NCBI GenBank assembly: GCA_034522155.1
Contig: JAXHLP010000003.1
Location: forward strand, 434,001-498,000
Direction of reading: 5' to 3'
DNA from: Salinilacustrithrix sp034522155
Lineage (GTDB): Bacteria; Actinomycetota; Acidimicrobiia; Acidimicrobiales; Salinilacustritrichaceae
DNA: 64,000 nucleotides
In this document: piece by piece, positions 16,294 through 25,411 of the stretch
How the letters are laid out: each line of letters opens with the position of its first letter
How positions within the stretch are numbered: the stretch's first letter is position 1
Made by a program: the position numbers and the translations under genes
The notes under the pieces: generated by a model
Database searches by the model: none
Told to the model about the DNA's origin: nothing
What the model saw: the letters and a program-made list of their open reading frames with translations, nothing else

Positions 16294-16450
16294 GGTCACC
16301 CCAGTGTGCCTCGATTCGCCGGCGCGACCACTCGCGGCTGGTCCACGGGGCCATGGCCGGCCGTCGGCCCGGTCGGTCTGCCTGGTGACGGCCCCACCAG
16401 GTCCTGCGAGCCAGATCCGCACTGTCCCGACTCCGTCGGACAGGCTCGTA

Positions 16451-16474
16451 CGCCGACCGCCTTCGCGGTCGGCG
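16451..16474. repeat. 10-bp inverted repeat in the divergent region
   Basis: CGCCGACCGC (16451-16460), loop CTTC, GCGGTCGGCG (16465-16474). It lies between the divergent amidohydrolase and GNAT genes, so it may be a regulatory site rather than a terminator. Confidence 0.4.
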
Positions 16475-16505
16475 CTCCTCTCGTCGGTCGCAGGGTTCGG
16501 GTGAC

Positions 16506-17204
16506 ATGAAGATGGTCGACACCGCCTCGGCCGACGGCATTCGGCTCCGGGTGCGCTCCTGGCGCGGCCGCGACGACGTCGCCGAGTGCCTGGCCGCCCC
16601 GATCGGCGCGCTGGTCCCGCCGGATCTCGTGCGCGCCGCGTGCGACCGGGCGCGTGCCCAGGGGTACCGGACGATGGTCACCCCCGCACTGCCGCCGTTC
16701 GAGTGGCGCCCCTACCTCGACGCCGGCTTCGAGCGGCGCGAGCACCTCCACCTCCTCGCCCACGACCTGCTCGACCTGCCCGGGAAGGGCCCGCACCGGC
16801 TCCGCAAGGTGCGCCGCCGGGACCGACCCACCGTGCTCGAGATCGACCACGGCGCGTTCCAGCCGTTCTGGCGCATGGACGAGGCGACCCTCGACGAGGC
16901 GGAGCGGGCCACGCCATCGTCGCGGTTCCGCCTGCACCGCGGCGGCGACGGCTACGCCCTGTTCGGCCGGGCCGGCAACCGCGGCTACGTCCAACGCCTG
17001 GCCGTGCGCCCCGGTGCCGAGGGTCGCGGCCTCGGCACCACCCTGGTGGTCGACGGACTGTGGTGGCTGCGGCGCTGGCGGATCGCGGAGGTGCTGGTCA
17101 ACACCCAGGAGTCCAACGAGCGGGCGGTGGCCCTGTACGAGCACCTCGGCTTCCGACGACGCGCCGGCGGCCTCGCCGTGCTCGAGGCGGACCTCCGACC
17201 ATGA
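16506..17204 (+). CDS. GNAT-family N-acetyltransferase
   Basis: 232-aa acetyltransferase. The acetyl-CoA loop is VQRLAVRPGAEGRGLGTTLV (about residues 160-180), followed by ALYEHLGFRR near the C-terminus, as in standard GNAT enzymes. The N-terminal 90 residues are basic and divergent. A CAGGGT hexamer precedes the ATG by 9 nt. It overlaps the DUF6049 gene by 4 bp (ATGA), so the two are coupled. Substrate unknown. Confidence 0.88.
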   Translation: MKMVDTASADGIRLRVRSWRGRDDVAECLAAPIGALVPPDLVRAACDRARAQGYRTMVTPALPPFEWRPYLDAGFERREHLHLLAHDLLDLPGKGPHRLRKVRRRDRPTVLEIDHGAFQPFWRMDEATLDEAERATPSSRFRLHRGGDGYALFGRAGNRGYVQRLAVRPGAEGRGLGTTLVVDGLWWLRRWRIAEVLVNTQESNERAVALYEHLGFRRRAGGLAVLEADLRP

Positions 17205-19147
17205 CCCGGCGCGCGCTGCTCGCGCTGGCCGTCGTGCTCCTCAGCCTCCCCGTACTCGGCGGCGCGCCCCCAGCGGCCGGCCAGGACGAGCAGCCGGCGG
17301 TGTCGCTGTCCCTCGCCGACCGCAGCGCCTGGGCCGGCGACGGCGAGCCGCTCACCCTCGACGTGGCCGTGGACGGCGACGTCGGCGACACCACCGTCCG
17401 GGTCCGGGTCCACCGCGCGCTCCAGAACGTCACGGAGCTGACCGACTCGCTCGACGGCGACGAGGGCACGGTCGTCTTCGCATCCGATCCCGTCCCCACG
17501 GCCGAGCTGCCCGAGCTCGACGACGGCACCCGCCGGGTCGAGGTGCGGGCCGAGGACCTCGGCGACCCCGGCGTCCACCCGGTGGTGGTGGAGATACGCG
17601 AGCCGAACGGCACCGTCATCGACGTGATCCGCACACCCGCCGTCCGCCTCGGCACCGACGACGACCCGCTGGCCGCGCCCACCCTCACCCTGCTCGTGGA
17701 CGTGGCGGCCGAGCCCAGCGTGCAACCCGACGGACGCCGCGCGCTCGGCGAATCCGAACTGGCCCGGGCCGAGCGCCTCGCCGCCCTGCTCGAGGACCCC
17801 ACGCTGCCGGCGACCATGCTCGCCGTGCCCGACACCATCGACGCGCTGACCGCGAGCGACGACCCACGCGCCCAGGCCCTGCTCGACGCGCTCGCACCGG
17901 CGGGAGCCAACCGGCGCGCGGTGCGGATGCCCTATGTAGCCACCTCGGCCCGGTCGCTGACCCAGGCCGCCATCGGGACCGCCCTCGGCCGGTCGTTCGA
18001 CGCCGGCACCCCGGTCCTCACCGATCGCTTCGGCACCGCCCCCGACCCCACCATCTGGCCCGACGACGACGTGGGCCGTGCGGCCGGCGAGCTCCTCTCG
18101 ACGCTCGGGGTCCGACATCTCCTGCTCGACTCGACCGCGACCACCCGAGCCGATCCACCGACCGCGCCACTTCAGCCATTGGGTCCCCGGCCGATTCCGT
18201 CGGAGATCGCGGGCGGGCTCAGCGGCATCCAGGTGGACGGCCCGACCTCCCACCGGTTGCTCGACCCCGCGCCCGACCGGACCGATGCCGCCCACCTGAC
18301 CGTGGCCGAGCTCCTCCTGCGCGACCGGGGGCAGGCGTCGGCCGTCGCGGTGCGCGTCGACGACGTCCCTGCAGACTCGCGCCTGTCGACCGCGCTCGAT
18401 CTGCTCACCGCCGACGACGCCCCGGTCGCGCTCGCGCCGCTCGACCTCCCCGCCGTGGACGACACCGCTCCGCTCGGATCGCCGGTGCCCGAGGACGAGC
18501 CCGACCTGACCCCGATCGCCGACGAGTACCGCGCCGCCGCGGACGCCCTCGACATGCTCGAAGGCGTCGTCGGCGCGGACACGCCCGGCACCATCGACCT
18601 CGAGCTCCAGCTGGTCACGGCCCTGGCCACCGACCTCACGCTCGACGAGCGTCGGGCCCTGCTCGACGCGGTGGAGACCGCGGCACGGACCGGCGTGGGC
18701 TCGATCGAGATCACCGGCCAGACCGATCTGAACCTCACGTCGCGTAGTGGCTCCCTTCCCGTGGGTGTTGCCAACGGCAACGACTTCCCGATCCGGGTGA
18801 TGATCCGGATCAGCAGCGATCGACTGCGCTTTCCCGAGGGTGAGGAGCTGCTGGTCGAGGCCGAGCCGGGTGTGACCCGCATCGACATCCCGGTCGAGGC
18901 CCTCGCCACCGGCTCGGTCCCGGTCTTCGTGCAGCTGCGAACCCCCGACGGAACGGCGCTTCTGGACGATCGACAGCTCAATGTCCGCTCGACCGCGTTC
19001 TCCGGCGTCGGCCTCGCCCTCGGCCTCGGCGCGCTGGTCGTGCTCGGCGCGTGGTGGTTCCGCAGCTGGCGCCGCCACCGGAACGAACCGGCTGATCCGG
19101 AAGAACCGGCGGATGGGCCGTCCGGCTCATCCGTCCCTGATTCCTGA
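17201..19147 (+). CDS. DUF6049-family secreted, membrane-anchored protein
   Basis: 648-aa protein with a signal peptide (residues 1-28, ending PPAAGQ), a long outside region rich in Asp and Thr, one C-terminal membrane helix (about 611-630, VGLALGLGALVVLGAWWF) and a short cytoplasmic tail. The architecture and position match the family of M. tuberculosis Rv3909, which lies next to murJ and sigM near the origin. Function unknown; envelope association is inferred. In this genome no murJ follows. Confidence 0.75.
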   Translation: MTRRALLALAVVLLSLPVLGGAPPAAGQDEQPAVSLSLADRSAWAGDGEPLTLDVAVDGDVGDTTVRVRVHRALQNVTELTDSLDGDEGTVVFASDPVPTAELPELDDGTRRVEVRAEDLGDPGVHPVVVEIREPNGTVIDVIRTPAVRLGTDDDPLAAPTLTLLVDVAAEPSVQPDGRRALGESELARAERLAALLEDPTLPATMLAVPDTIDALTASDDPRAQALLDALAPAGANRRAVRMPYVATSARSLTQAAIGTALGRSFDAGTPVLTDRFGTAPDPTIWPDDDVGRAAGELLSTLGVRHLLLDSTATTRADPPTAPLQPLGPRPIPSEIAGGLSGIQVDGPTSHRLLDPAPDRTDAAHLTVAELLLRDRGQASAVAVRVDDVPADSRLSTALDLLTADDAPVALAPLDLPAVDDTAPLGSPVPEDEPDLTPIADEYRAAADALDMLEGVVGADTPGTIDLELQLVTALATDLTLDERRALLDAVETAARTGVGSIEITGQTDLNLTSRSGSLPVGVANGNDFPIRVMIRISSDRLRFPEGEELLVEAEPGVTRIDIPVEALATGSVPVFVQLRTPDGTALLDDRQLNVRSTAFSGVGLALGLGALVVLGAWWFRSWRRHRNEPADPEEPADGPSGSSVPDS

Positions 19148-19178
19148 CCCCTCCCTTGTGGGGGTATGGGGGGCCCCG

Positions 19179-19184
19179 TACGAT
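19179..19184 (+). promoter_or_regulatory. -10 box for the leaderless Flp-like/Tad cassette
   Basis: TACGAT, 7 nt before the ATG at 19192; likely promoter of the four-gene pilin-like cassette. Confidence 0.45.
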
Positions 19185-19191
19185 TTCCGAG

Positions 19192-19815
19192 ATGGCGTGG
19201 AATCCGGGGTGGACTCGAAGATCAGCGCGCCGCGAGGGCGGTGCCGTCCTCGTCGAGTACGCCCTCGCGCTCACGCTCCTCGTCGTGGGATCGATCGGCG
19301 CCATCCAGTTCCTCGAGGACGAAACCGAGGACGAGGTCGACAGACAAGCCGAGTGCATCTCGCAGCGACCGCCACCCGAATCGTCATGTCAGCCCGAAGC
19401 CCTGACCCCCGTCACACCCCCACCGCCACCACCTGAGGGCGGCTACCCCTCAGGTAGCGCCGAGAATCCGATCCAAGCCCAGATCACGCTGGGAGTGCCC
19501 ACGGCGACGACATCCGGTTCCGTGTTCGAGGTCGAAGCCGAGGTCACCCTCACCGCTGACGAGGGCCCGATCACCGGCGAGTTGGTGGGTACGAGGGTGA
19601 CCGTCACCCAGTCGAGTACGGGCAACCGGATCGGTGACTTCTTCTTCGTGGAATGCTCCACGGACGATGACGGGGTATGCCAGATCGAGTTCGACTCCCG
19701 TTGGCCCGAGGTCACCCAGATCGAGTTCGAAGTCCTGTACGTGGGTGCCGAGAAGTTCTACGAATTCGAAGACGTCACTCCCGTGGTCGTGGACCGCCCA
19801 CCCGACACGCCATGA
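19192..19815 (+). CDS. Flp-type prepilin-like secreted protein
   Basis: 207-aa protein that starts like a type IVb (Flp) prepilin: RREGGAVLVEYALALTLLVV, with a Gly before the cleavage point, Glu at +5 and Tyr at +6, then a hydrophobic helix. Unlike true Flp pilins (about 50-80 aa), it carries a Pro-rich linker (VTPPPPPPEGG) and a 120-residue beta-type domain (QITLGVPTATTSGSVFEVEA to DVTPVVVDRPP) with a Cys pair (ECSTDDDGVC). The ATG at 19192 follows the -10 box by 7 nt. Its stop overlaps the next start (ATGA). Probably a minor or decorated pilin. Confidence 0.7.
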   Translation: MAWNPGWTRRSARREGGAVLVEYALALTLLVVGSIGAIQFLEDETEDEVDRQAECISQRPPPESSCQPEALTPVTPPPPPPEGGYPSGSAENPIQAQITLGVPTATTSGSVFEVEAEVTLTADEGPITGELVGTRVTVTQSSTGNRIGDFFFVECSTDDDGVCQIEFDSRWPEVTQIEFEVLYVGAEKFYEFEDVTPVVVDRPPDTP

Positions 19816-20462
19816 GACGCAGGGACCACCGCCCAACACGGTTCGTGACGGGCCATACCGAGGACCGGGGGACGACCCTGATCGAGACCGCCATCGTCGG
19901 ACTGCTCGTCTTCTTCCTGTTCCTGGCGATCTTCGAGTTCGGCACCGTGTTTCGCGACAGCCTGACGACATCGGACGCCGTCGCAGATGCGGCGCGCATC
20001 GGCGCCGTGGTCGGACCGGGCGTGACCGCGAAGGGCACCAACGCCGACTTCGAGGTCGCCAAGGCTGTACGGGAAGGCCTGTCCGCACTGAACGACGAGG
20101 AGATCGACCGCATCGTGGTCTTCAAGGGTTCCGGAACCAGCGACAGCGCGCTCTCCCAGGTCCCGGTGGCGTGCCGGAACGGCGTGTCCGTTCCCTCGAT
20201 CTGCAATTCCTACGATGCCGCCGGCGCCCTCAACGCCGTCGAAGGCGGCGACGAGACGTACTTCCAGTGCAACATGGCTGGCGATCCTGCGTGCGGATGG
20301 GATCCGGCCACGCGCCAGGACGGGCCCACCAGTGCTGACATCGAAACGCTCGGCGTGTACGTCCGTGTGCAGCGTGGCGGCGTCACCGGGCTGTTCGCTG
20401 ACACCTGGACGCTCGACCGCGCCACGACACTCCGCCTCGAACCCGGAGTGATCGAGGAATGA
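19812..20462 (+). CDS. TadE-like pseudopilin
   Basis: 216 aa. The TadE-type N-terminal segment is EDRGTTLIETAIVGLLVFFL, with the IExA pattern and a membrane helix followed by FEFGTVFRDSL. The outside domain is Cys-containing and not recognised. Overlaps the preceding gene by 4 bp and the next by 4 bp, so the cassette is translated as a unit. Confidence 0.75.
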   Translation: MRRRDHRPTRFVTGHTEDRGTTLIETAIVGLLVFFLFLAIFEFGTVFRDSLTTSDAVADAARIGAVVGPGVTAKGTNADFEVAKAVREGLSALNDEEIDRIVVFKGSGTSDSALSQVPVACRNGVSVPSICNSYDAAGALNAVEGGDETYFQCNMAGDPACGWDPATRQDGPTSADIETLGVYVRVQRGGVTGLFADTWTLDRATTLRLEPGVIEE

Positions 20463-21064
20463 GCCGGCGTCGCGACTCCCGGGGTATCGCCCTGATCGAG
20501 GCTGCCCTCGTCGTTCCTCTCCTCGTGCTCCTCGCCTTCGGTGCGATCGAAGCCGGATTCGCCTACCGAGACGGCAACACGCTCGCACGCGCGACACAAG
20601 CAGCGGCACGCGTCGACGCTCGCGTCGCCGACGGACGATTGGCCGACTACGAGGCACTGCGAACCTTGGACTCGGCTCTGGCTGCCATCGACGCGTCCTC
20701 GATCACCAAGGTGATCATCTTCGACGCCACCGCCACCGGCGGCGATGTACCAGCGAGCTGCAAGACCCTCACACCATCCGACGCTGGACCCATCGGACAG
20801 CCGGGCTCGTGCAACGTCTACTCGGCGACGCAGGTCCGCACGGACGATCCCTCCAAGTTCTCGGGTGGTTGCGGTGGGATGAAGTGGGACGCCAATTGGT
20901 GTCCCACCAACCGCATCCGGACGGGCGACGACCCTGACCGCGTGGGCATGTTCGTGGAGCTGTCGTACGACAAGGCCGTCAAGGTGCTTCCGGGCTCGAT
21001 CGCCTTGACTCAAACGGCCGTCTTCCAACTCGAACCCTGCGTCGCAGGAGACTCCACATGTTGA
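20459..21064 (+). CDS. TadE-like pseudopilin (second copy)
   Basis: 201 aa with the same start pattern as the previous gene (RGIALIEAALVVPLLVLLAF, then EAGFAYRDGNTLARA). The later parts of the two proteins also correspond: both have a region beginning I-(D/T)-(R/K)-(I/V)-(V/I)-(V/I)-F, a Cys-rich middle and a C-terminal strand ending LEP. Likely an old tandem duplication. It overlaps the next gene by 7 bp. Confidence 0.75.
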   Translation: MSRRRDSRGIALIEAALVVPLLVLLAFGAIEAGFAYRDGNTLARATQAAARVDARVADGRLADYEALRTLDSALAAIDASSITKVIIFDATATGGDVPASCKTLTPSDAGPIGQPGSCNVYSATQVRTDDPSKFSGGCGGMKWDANWCPTNRIRTGDDPDRVGMFVELSYDKAVKVLPGSIALTQTAVFQLEPCVAGDSTC

Positions 21065-22809
21065 ATCGACTCCGACCGCATCGTGGTGAGGCCGGCATCT
21101 CGCTGGTCCTGATGTCGTTGCTCCTCGTCGCACTCCTCGGCATGTCGGCGCTCGTCGTCGACGTCGGTGGGTGGCAGGTCGAAGCGAGCAACCTCCAGAA
21201 GGCCGCCGACGCCGCATCGCTCGCCGGCGTCGTTCGCCTTCCCGACGGTGAGGAGGCCGCCCGCGAACGGGCGCGACAGATCGCCGCCGACAACGGCTAC
21301 GACCATGACAACGACCCGGACGTCACGGTCGACGTCCAGGTGCTCGGCGACGAAGAATCGCTCTCGGTCACGATCACTCGGACCAACGTCCAACAGTTCT
21401 TCGCGCAGGTGGTCCGAGACGACCCCACGACCATCTCGCGTACCTCGAGCTCGCAGTACGTGCAGCCGGTTCCGCTCGGCAGCCCACGCAACTACCTCGG
21501 CACCAACGAGCTGATGGAGGACCTCGTCAGCGGCGACGGCGTCGAGAACTTCTACCTCGCGGTGTCGGGCAAGTGCACCCGCCGCGAGTACGGCGACCGG
21601 ATCGCCGTCCAGGCAACCCGCAACAGCTCCAGTCCCCACGGCTGCACACCTGGGAACGGGACCTCGATCGCCAACCCGGAGTACGACCAGAACGGCTATC
21701 TGTTCGGCGTCACGGTGCCCGACACCCCCGGAAGCACCCCGGTCGCGATCCAGATGTTCGACCCCCCGGTGTGCGTCGACGACGAAGCCAACGAGATCTT
21801 CGGCGAGCACCAGGACGGCATCCCCGAGTTCGACGTCGAGGTGACCGTGCGTCGCTACGACGACCTCGACCCCCTCGATGGCACGCATCTCGACGAGGGC
21901 GGCAACGAGGTCGGCAACGGGACCGTCACCTTCGGCGGCGAGGACGACGAGAGCGGGCTGTGCCGATTCGACACCAGCGACGACCAGGAGACCAACGGCG
22001 ACAACGCGCTGCTCGAGTGTCAGGACGACAACCGCCTGCGGGAGTGCTGGCACACACTCGCCACGGTGAACCAGCCCGGCAACTACACCGTGCAGGTGAA
22101 CCCGCTGTTCGCGGACGGCAACACCCGCCACGACATCTTCTCGCTCCGAGCCAAGACGGGCGCGATTTTCGATCCCTGCACCAGCGACGAGACGGTCCCC
22201 GCCGGGTCGGATCCCGCCTTCCTGGACACGTGCGCCCAGGTGTACGGGCTCACCCATCTGCCCATCTACGCCCGGGAGCCCGCCGGAACGACCGCGCGGT
22301 TCTTCCTGGCGTCGATCGACGAACGCCACAACTCGAAGACGATGCAGGTCACCTTCTACGACACCGCCGAGGGTGCCGACAACCTCCGGCTCGTCAATCC
22401 CGTCGGCGACTACGTGAACTTCACGTGGGAGATCCTGTGCTCCAACGGTGACAGCGCCCCGTGCACGCCTCCCGAAAACGATCCCTATCCCGGTGGGCCG
22501 GGCGCACGATCCGGCGGACCGACCAGCGTCCTCGACGTCTCCAATCCCGACCTCGACGCCGACCCTGACCCTGATGGTGTGCCGCCCGGGTACCGCACGT
22601 ACTCGAGCAACGTCCAGTCCGGCAAGTACTCCGACCGGCTGATCCGCCTCACCGTGGAGCTTCCCGACGACATCGCCGATGTGCACGAGGGCCGGACGTG
22701 GTGGAAGGTGGAGTACAACGGCGACTTCAGCGGCGACCGCACGACCTGGACCGTCCAGCTCCTCGGCGACCCGGTGCGGCTCGTCCCGAACGCGCCGCCC
22801 GGCGGCTGA
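21058..22809 (+). CDS. TadG-like membrane-anchored secreted protein
   Basis: 583 aa. The N-terminal TadG-like segment EAGISLVLMSLLLVALLGMS, then VVDVGGWQVEASNLQKAADAASLAG, is typical of TadG and pilus-assembly proteins of the Flp/Tad type. The outside region (about 90-583) is Asp-rich and Cys-containing with no von Willebrand domain that I can recognise. It closes the four-gene cassette. No Tad ATPase, platform protein or prepilin peptidase is in the window. Confidence 0.7.
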   Translation: MLNRLRPHRGEAGISLVLMSLLLVALLGMSALVVDVGGWQVEASNLQKAADAASLAGVVRLPDGEEAARERARQIAADNGYDHDNDPDVTVDVQVLGDEESLSVTITRTNVQQFFAQVVRDDPTTISRTSSSQYVQPVPLGSPRNYLGTNELMEDLVSGDGVENFYLAVSGKCTRREYGDRIAVQATRNSSSPHGCTPGNGTSIANPEYDQNGYLFGVTVPDTPGSTPVAIQMFDPPVCVDDEANEIFGEHQDGIPEFDVEVTVRRYDDLDPLDGTHLDEGGNEVGNGTVTFGGEDDESGLCRFDTSDDQETNGDNALLECQDDNRLRECWHTLATVNQPGNYTVQVNPLFADGNTRHDIFSLRAKTGAIFDPCTSDETVPAGSDPAFLDTCAQVYGLTHLPIYAREPAGTTARFFLASIDERHNSKTMQVTFYDTAEGADNLRLVNPVGDYVNFTWEILCSNGDSAPCTPPENDPYPGGPGARSGGPTSVLDVSNPDLDADPDPDGVPPGYRTYSSNVQSGKYSDRLIRLTVELPDDIADVHEGRTWWKVEYNGDFSGDRTTWTVQLLGDPVRLVPNAPPGG

Positions 22810-22925
22810 CCGGCTCGCCCTGACCTCCACGTAACCCGGCGGGGGTGAACGAGGTCGGCTAGACACGGCGGCGCGCGCCCTGACGCACCCGCCACCGTCC
22901 GCCGACCAGGGAGAACACCGCCACC

Positions 22926-23762
22926 ATGGCCGTCCGCATCGTCACCGATTCCGCCTGCGACCTCGAGCCCGCCGAGTGCGAGCAGCTCGGCGTGGAGGTC
23001 GTCCCGCTGTCGATCCGCTTCGGCGACGACGAGTTCGAGGACCGCTCCGAGCTGTCGGTCGAGGGGTTCTACGACCTCATGGCCGAGCGCGAGGAGCTGC
23101 CCGAGACGGCCGCCCCCTCCCCCGGCAAGTTCGAGGCCGCGTTCCGGCGCCAGGCCGACGCCGGCGCCGACACGGTCGTGTGCATCAACATCTCCTCCGA
23201 CCTGTCGGCCACCATGTCGGCGGCCGAGAACGCGGCTCGGGCGTGCGAGGACCTCGACGTGCGGGTGGTCGACTCGAAGTCGATCACGGCCGGCCTCGGC
23301 ACGCAGGTCATCCTCGCCGCCGAAGCCGCCGAGCAGGGGGCATCGGCCGACGAGGTCGTGGCGCTGGTCGAGGACATCCGCGGCCGCACCCGGGTGTTCG
23401 GCTCGCTCGACACGCTGGACAACCTGAAGAAGGGCGGTCGGGTCGGCAACGCCCAGGCCCTGGTCGGCTCGATGCTGTCGATCAAGCCGATGCTCGACAT
23501 CTCGAGCGGGAGCGTCGAGGAGGCCGGCAAGCACCGCACCCGCAAGAAGGCCCTCGCCGCGCTCAAGGCTGCCATCGACCAGAGCGATGGCGTCGAGCAC
23601 CTGGCGGTCATGCACGGCATGGCCCCGGACGTGAACGTCATGACCGACCTCCTCGACGCCGACGGCCGGGAGTACCGCGTGGGCCACATCGGTCCCGTCA
23701 TCGGTACCCACGGCGGCCCGAGGGTCGTCGGTGCCTGCTGGGTCGTGCCCGCACGGGACTAG
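22926..23762 (+). CDS. DegV-family fatty-acid-binding protein
   Basis: 278 aa. DegV proteins bind fatty acids and deliver them to fatty-acid kinase. MAVRIVTDSACDLEPAECEQ is the standard opening, with EDRSELSVEGFYDLM, SQ-like AAPSPGKF, CINISSDLSATMSAAENAAR, VVDSKSITAGLG, and SIKPMLDISSG. GGGAGA lies 10 nt before the ATG at 22926. No fakA is nearby. The kinase gene follows after 10 bp but has its own -10 box. Confidence 0.93.
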   Translation: MAVRIVTDSACDLEPAECEQLGVEVVPLSIRFGDDEFEDRSELSVEGFYDLMAEREELPETAAPSPGKFEAAFRRQADAGADTVVCINISSDLSATMSAAENAARACEDLDVRVVDSKSITAGLGTQVILAAEAAEQGASADEVVALVEDIRGRTRVFGSLDTLDNLKKGGRVGNAQALVGSMLSIKPMLDISSGSVEEAGKHRTRKKALAALKAAIDQSDGVEHLAVMHGMAPDVNVMTDLLDADGREYRVGHIGPVIGTHGGPRVVGACWVVPARD

Positions 23763-23765
23763 CGT
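23760..23765 (+). promoter_or_regulatory. -10 box for leaderless kinase gene
   Basis: TAGCGT, 7 nt before GTG 23773; it starts within the degV stop codon. Confidence 0.45.
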
Positions 23766-23772
23766 CGGCCAC

Positions 23773-25347
23773 GTGTCCGATCGCCCCGCTCGAGGAACCG
23801 AGGTGAGTGGGGTCCCGGTATCCGACAGTGAGCCCGGCGACGGCGAAACGCTCGCCGGGCGCTACCGGCTCGAATCGAAGTTGGCCGTGGGCGGCATGGC
23901 CACGGTGTGGCGGGCCACCGACGAGGTCCTGACGCGCCCGGTGGCGGTCAAGATCCTCCACAGCCGGTTGGCCGCCGATCCCGACTTCGTCCGGCGGTTC
24001 CGGCGCGAGGCCGTGGCCGCGGCCCGTCTCGCCCATCCCTCGATCGTGGCCATCTACGACACCTGCGCCGATCCCGAGGCCATCGTCATGGAGCTGGTCG
24101 AGGGCCGCACCCTGCGGGCCGAGATCGACTCCCGCTCGTTCCTGCCACCCGACGAGGCCGTCGAGATCGCCTCGGGGATCGCCCAGGCACTCGACGTCGC
24201 CCACAAGTCGGGGCTCGTCCACCGCGACGTCAAGCCGGCCAACGTCCTGCTGTCGGGGGACGGGCGCCTCAAGGTCGCCGACTTCGGCATCGCCAAGGCC
24301 GCCCGGGCCGACGAGGACCCCGAGCTGCCCGACCTCACCACCATCGGCGCCATGGTCGGCACCGCGAAGTACCTGGCCCCCGAGCAGGTGTCGGGTGGCG
24401 ACGTCGACGCGCGCACCGACGTGTACGCGCTCGGGGCGGTGCTCTACGAGATGCTCTGTGGCCGACCCCCGTTCCGAGGTGACAACGACCTGGCCACGGC
24501 AACCGCGCGGCTCCACGCGGCCCCGCCCCGTCCACGGTCGGTGCTGCGCACGATCCCCGACCACCTCGACCGGATCGTCATGCGGGCCATGGCCCTCGAG
24601 CCCGACGCGCGCTACGAGTCCGCCGCCGCATTGTGGGCCGACCTCCAGGCCACCCCCGCCGACCCGGACAGCGACAGCACCGGCGCGGTGGCCCCCGTCG
24701 ACGCCACCACGATCGACGCGGCCGGCGCGACCTCGTTCGCCAAGGCCGAACGCAACTGGCTCGTGCCGGCACTGCTGGTGAGCGTGGTCGCCATCGCCCT
24801 GGGCCTGGCGTGGTTGCTGATCGGTGGCCAGGACGCCCGCCGCGACCTCGCCGACTTCGTCGGACGGGTGTCCCCCGGCGGTTCGAGCGCGGCACCGGTC
24901 GAGCTGAGAGCCGAGGCGTTCGACCCCGTCGATCCAGAGACCGGCTTCGGTGGCGACGGTGAGAACGACGCCGAGGCCGTCCTCGCCGTCGACGGCAACG
25001 TCGACACTTCGTGGTCGACCGAGCGGTACGACACCCGGGATCTGGGTGGGCTCAAGTCGGGCGTCGGGCTCATGCTCGACCTCGGTGAGAGCCATGACCT
25101 CGACAGCCTCGAAGTGACCTCGCCCGACGCCGACTGGTCGGCGACGATTCACGTCACCGACACCCCGAGTGATGCCCGTGCCGGTTGGGGCGAGCCGGCG
25201 GCGAGCATCGAGGGGGCGTCGTCGGGCACCACCGACGTCGACCTCTCCAACGCCCGGGGATCGTACGTGCTCTTCTGGATCACCGACCTCGGCGACGACG
25301 GCGAGTACCGCTTCGAGGCCCAGGAGCTCTCGGTCACCGCCAGCTGA
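23773..25347 (+). CDS. Membrane Ser/Thr protein kinase with extracellular discoidin-like domain
   Basis: 524 aa. The kinase domain (about 30-290) has all key residues: VGGMATV glycine loop, AVKIL with Lys60, HRDVKPANVLL with catalytic Asp152, and DFG near 171. One membrane helix lies at about 329-350 (LVPALLVSVVAIALGLAWLL). The outside domain (about 375-523: DGNVDTSWSTERYD, GVGLMLDLGESHDL, YVLFWITDLG) resembles an F5/8-type C (discoidin) fold. A kinase-like plus discoidin-like tail is fused to MurJ in M. tuberculosis Rv3910, where the kinase is inactive; here MurJ is absent and the kinase looks active. Start GTG 23773 follows a TAGCGT box. Confidence 0.9.
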   Translation: MSDRPARGTEVSGVPVSDSEPGDGETLAGRYRLESKLAVGGMATVWRATDEVLTRPVAVKILHSRLAADPDFVRRFRREAVAAARLAHPSIVAIYDTCADPEAIVMELVEGRTLRAEIDSRSFLPPDEAVEIASGIAQALDVAHKSGLVHRDVKPANVLLSGDGRLKVADFGIAKAARADEDPELPDLTTIGAMVGTAKYLAPEQVSGGDVDARTDVYALGAVLYEMLCGRPPFRGDNDLATATARLHAAPPRPRSVLRTIPDHLDRIVMRAMALEPDARYESAAALWADLQATPADPDSDSTGAVAPVDATTIDAAGATSFAKAERNWLVPALLVSVVAIALGLAWLLIGGQDARRDLADFVGRVSPGGSSAAPVELRAEAFDPVDPETGFGGDGENDAEAVLAVDGNVDTSWSTERYDTRDLGGLKSGVGLMLDLGESHDLDSLEVTSPDADWSATIHVTDTPSDARAGWGEPAASIEGASSGTTDVDLSNARGSYVLFWITDLGDDGEYRFEAQELSVTAS

Positions 25348-25360
25348 TCGCACGCGCCAC

Positions 25361-25366
25361 TAACCT
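25361..25366 (+). promoter_or_regulatory. -10 box upstream of the SigM-like gene
   Basis: TAACCT. An in-frame ATC codon begins at 25373, 6 nt later. The first ordinary start codon (GTG 25412) is 45 nt away. Confidence 0.4.
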
Positions 25367-25411
25367 CGTTCCATCGGCGGCGCACCTCACTCCGACGCCC
25401 GGGACGACGCG

